7,061 bases of DNA from Alphaproteobacteria bacterium (GTDB lineage: Bacteria; Pseudomonadota; Alphaproteobacteria; Micropepsales; Micropepsaceae): contig JAGWRJ010000677.1 of NCBI GenBank assembly GCA_028869725.1, positions 1 through 7,061 of the forward strand, written 5' to 3'. The translations under genes and the position numbers were made by a program. Below are positions 5,795 to 7,061 of this stretch, one piece after another. Position 1 is the first letter of the stretch. Each line of letters starts with the position of its first letter. Under the pieces are notes generated by a model. That model did no database searches and had not been told where the DNA came from. It saw only the letters and a program-made list of their open reading frames with translations.

Positions 5795-6460
5795 CTAGCC
5801 GGCAAGCAGGTCCCGGATCAGGCCGAGGGTGATGGGGCGGCCTTCCGCCAGCGCCCGTCTGTCGGCCAATTCGACAAAATCGCGGATCGCCGCGGGAGAC
5901 CGCTCCAGAAATTGCAGCATGCGGTCCACCACCGCCTGCGGCACGCGCAGCTGGCGATCAGCAAACAGCTTGTGAGCCAGAGCCGCAAGCAGCGTCTCAT
6001 CCGGCTCCCACAGCGGAAAGGCCAGAACGGCTGCAAAGCGGGAGGCAAGATCTGGCAGCACGACCGGCCACAGCGCCGGGGCAGCCCGTCCTGTCAGCAG
6101 GAGCGGGGCCTGGAGCGAGGCCTCCTCGAGCAGGGAAAAGAGCAGCCGGTCACGGGCAAGGCTCGGCGGTTCCTGATCGACATCTTCCACGGCAATGGCG
6201 GTCCGTCCCTCGAGTGCCGCTGACGATAGTTCGCCGAGCGCATGGGCGGGCAGCACGAGGCCGTTCGCAGCCTTGAGCCAGGCCGCAGTCAGGTGTGACT
6301 TACCTGACCCCGACGGCCCGTAAAGTGCCGCCACCGGCGCCGGCCAGTCCGGCCAGCGATCGATGAACCGCACGGCCTGTGCATTGGCCTCGGCCACAAT
6401 GAAGGCCTCCCGCGTCAGTCGCGGGTCGGGAACAAATGGCAGGGGCAGTTGCGATGCCAC
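5795..6460 (-). CDS. hdaA: HdaA, DnaA-related replication regulatory ATPase
   Basis: Hda proteins bind the DNA-loaded sliding clamp and trigger hydrolysis of DnaA-bound ATP, preventing re-initiation of replication. From the GTG at 6460 the protein is 221 aa, matching the family. It opens with QLPLPF (4-9), a clamp-binding motif. The AAA+ module follows: Walker A GPSGSGKS (48-55), Walker B AIAVEDVD (88-95), sensor-1 region LLLTG (120-124) and the arginine finger R141 in LPDLASRF. There is no DnaA-type DNA-binding domain IV, which separates it from DnaA. The frame extends upstream to 6763, but that part overlaps the phosphatidyltransferase gene in another frame and has no Hda similarity. GAGG at 6470-6473, spaced 9 nt and overlapping the upstream TGA, supports the GTG. 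Spacing of 11 nt to the upstream gene suggests co-transcription and coupling. Confidence 0.92.
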   Translation of the reverse strand: MASQLPLPFVPDPRLTREAFIVAEANAQAVRFIDRWPDWPAPVAALYGPSGSGKSHLTAAWLKAANGLVLPAHALGELSSAALEGRTAIAVEDVDQEPPSLARDRLLFSLLEEASLQAPLLLTGRAAPALWPVVLPDLASRFAAVLAFPLWEPDETLLAALAHKLFADRQLRVPQAVVDRMLQFLERSPAAIRDFVELADRRALAEGRPITLGLIRDLLAG

Positions 6461-6469
6461 GGGAGCTGG

Positions 6470-6473
6470 CCTC
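6470..6473 (-). promoter_or_regulatory. Ribosome binding site fixing the hdaA start
   Basis: GAGG on the minus strand overlaps the TGA stop of the preceding gene (6474-6472) and lies nine bases before the hdaA GTG. The arrangement suits translational coupling and marks 6460 as the start rather than any codon farther upstream. Confidence 0.5.
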
Positions 6474-7032
6474 AGGTCGCACGCGCCCAGCAGGCCAGTG
6501 CCTGCAGGCCGCGGACCGCGTAGAGACATCCCGATCCCACGGTCAGTGCGGCAACCCCGGCCATGAGCGCCGTGCGCCCAAAAGGCCAGTTCAGTCCGAG
6601 ACTGAGTGCCGCCAGCGTGACTGCCACGAAAACCACCTGCAGCACGGTGGAGGCTTTGCCGATCGCCGACGGCTCGATTGCGAAGGGCCGCCCCAATGTC
6701 CAAGCCAGCCCAAAGCCCAGAATGAGCAGACCGTCGCGCCCGATCACCACCGCAGCAAGCCACAACGGCACCGCACCGACCACTGCCAGCGTCCCGAAAG
6801 CAAACAGCATCAGCAGCTTGTCTGCTGCCGGATCGAGCAGACGCCCCAGCGGGGTAGTCCAGCCGAACTGCTTGGCAAGCCAGCCATCGGCCGCATCGCT
6901 CAGACCTGCAGCAGCAAACAGCAATAGTGCCGCTGCGTCATGACCCTCCAAGAGCATGAGCGCCACCAGCGGCGCTGCCAGCACGCGCAAGCCGGTTAGG
7001 AAATTGGGTAAATTGAAATTCTGACGCGTCAC
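6472..7032 (-). CDS. CDP-alcohol phosphatidyltransferase (PgsA / cardiolipin synthase type)
   Basis: An integral membrane enzyme that swaps CMP of CDP-diacylglycerol for an alcohol. The 186-aa product carries the family signature at 46-71: D46-x2-D49-G50-x2-A53-K54-x8-G63-x3-D67-x3-D71, with all four metal-binding aspartates present. The usual Arg after Ala is Lys (K54), a conservative change. NLPNFLTGLRV (7-17) resembles the PgsA start, and several hydrophobic segments (about 13-28, 33-44, 73-90, 92-113, 128-147, 155-173) fit a multi-pass membrane protein. Substrate is uncertain: glycerol-3-phosphate (phosphatidylglycerophosphate synthase) or phosphatidylglycerol (CMP-forming cardiolipin synthase); the DGWLAKQFGW context leaves both open. 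The GTG at 7032 lacks a strong ribosome site, and the frame has no stop before the window edge, so the true start could lie upstream. hdaA follows after 11 nt. Confidence 0.85.
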   Translation of the reverse strand: MTRQNFNLPNFLTGLRVLAAPLVALMLLEGHDAAALLLFAAAGLSDAADGWLAKQFGWTTPLGRLLDPAADKLLMLFAFGTLAVVGAVPLWLAAVVIGRDGLLILGFGLAWTLGRPFAIEPSAIGKASTVLQVVFVAVTLAALSLGLNWPFGRTALMAGVAALTVGSGCLYAVRGLQALACWARAT

Positions 7033-7061
7033 CTTGAACCCGTGGAGGCAAGCGCAGACGC
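7029..7061 (-). CDS. Possible C-terminal end of an upstream gene
   Basis: On the minus strand a frame entering at the window edge reads ASALASTGSR and stops at TGA (7031-7029). This TGA overlaps the GTG of the next gene as GTGA, the classic four-base overlap of coupled genes. Ten residues are not enough to identify a product. The alternative is that this DNA belongs to the 5' part of the phosphatidyltransferase gene, whose frame is also open here. Confidence 0.3.
   Translation of the reverse strand, partial: ASALASTGSR

Noticed and set aside
5779..5802. Hairpin-forming sequence around the hdaA stop (GGCAG-GAT-CTGCC) as a terminator
   Set aside because: Short stem, no following T-run, and part of it overlaps the last codons of hdaA.
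6461..6763. N-terminal extension of the hdaA frame to 322 aa
   Set aside because: The extension is an out-of-frame reading of the phosphatidyltransferase gene, low in plausible structure; the family begins at the QLPLPF motif and a ribosome site marks the GTG at 6460.
6436..6927. 163-codon plus-strand frame
   Set aside because: Antisense to the phosphatidyltransferase and the hdaA start; Gln/His/Arg-rich shadow composition.

Overview
The window is a compact stretch of an ordinary, GC-rich bacterial chromosome, and every supported gene lies on the minus strand. Protein sequences and gene order point to an alphaproteobacterium. The signs are an HdaA-type DnaA-related ATPase beside ppk1 and ppx, an alphaproteobacterial-style TatA/TatB/TatC set followed by serS (its first residues are MHDIKAIR), and a ppk1 tail ending in a YFMTNPSLSGRG segment. 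Genus cannot be fixed from this window.

Layout in the direction of transcription (right to left): (1) possible last codons of an unidentified upstream gene, 7061-7029; (2) a CDP-alcohol phosphatidyltransferase of the PgsA/cardiolipin synthase type, 7032-6472; (3) hdaA, 6460-5795, only 11 nt downstream; (4) a 162-nt gap with a candidate promoter and a perfect 14-bp palindrome; (5) ppk1, 5632-3380; (6) ppx, 3376-1853, 3 nt after ppk1; (7) a 114-nt gap holding two near-identical palindromes and a 9-bp direct repeat; (8) tatA, tatB and tatC, 1738-193, packed as an operon; (9) a 168-nt gap with a weak terminator-like hairpin and a candidate promoter; (10) the first eight codons of serS, 24-1.

Functionally there are three units. 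The phospholipid enzyme and HdaA are probably co-transcribed: one makes an anionic phospholipid, the other stimulates ATP hydrolysis by DnaA at the clamp. ppk1-ppx is a polyphosphate synthesis/degradation pair with close translational spacing. tatABC encodes a full twin-arginine translocase. Four genes (the phosphatidyltransferase, hdaA, ppx and tatC) appear to start with GTG. No mobile element, tRNA, rRNA, CRISPR array or defence system is visible, and no clearly new biological system was found. The least explained parts are the three intergenic regions, above all the duplicated palindrome in the tatA leader and the palindrome upstream of ppk1.
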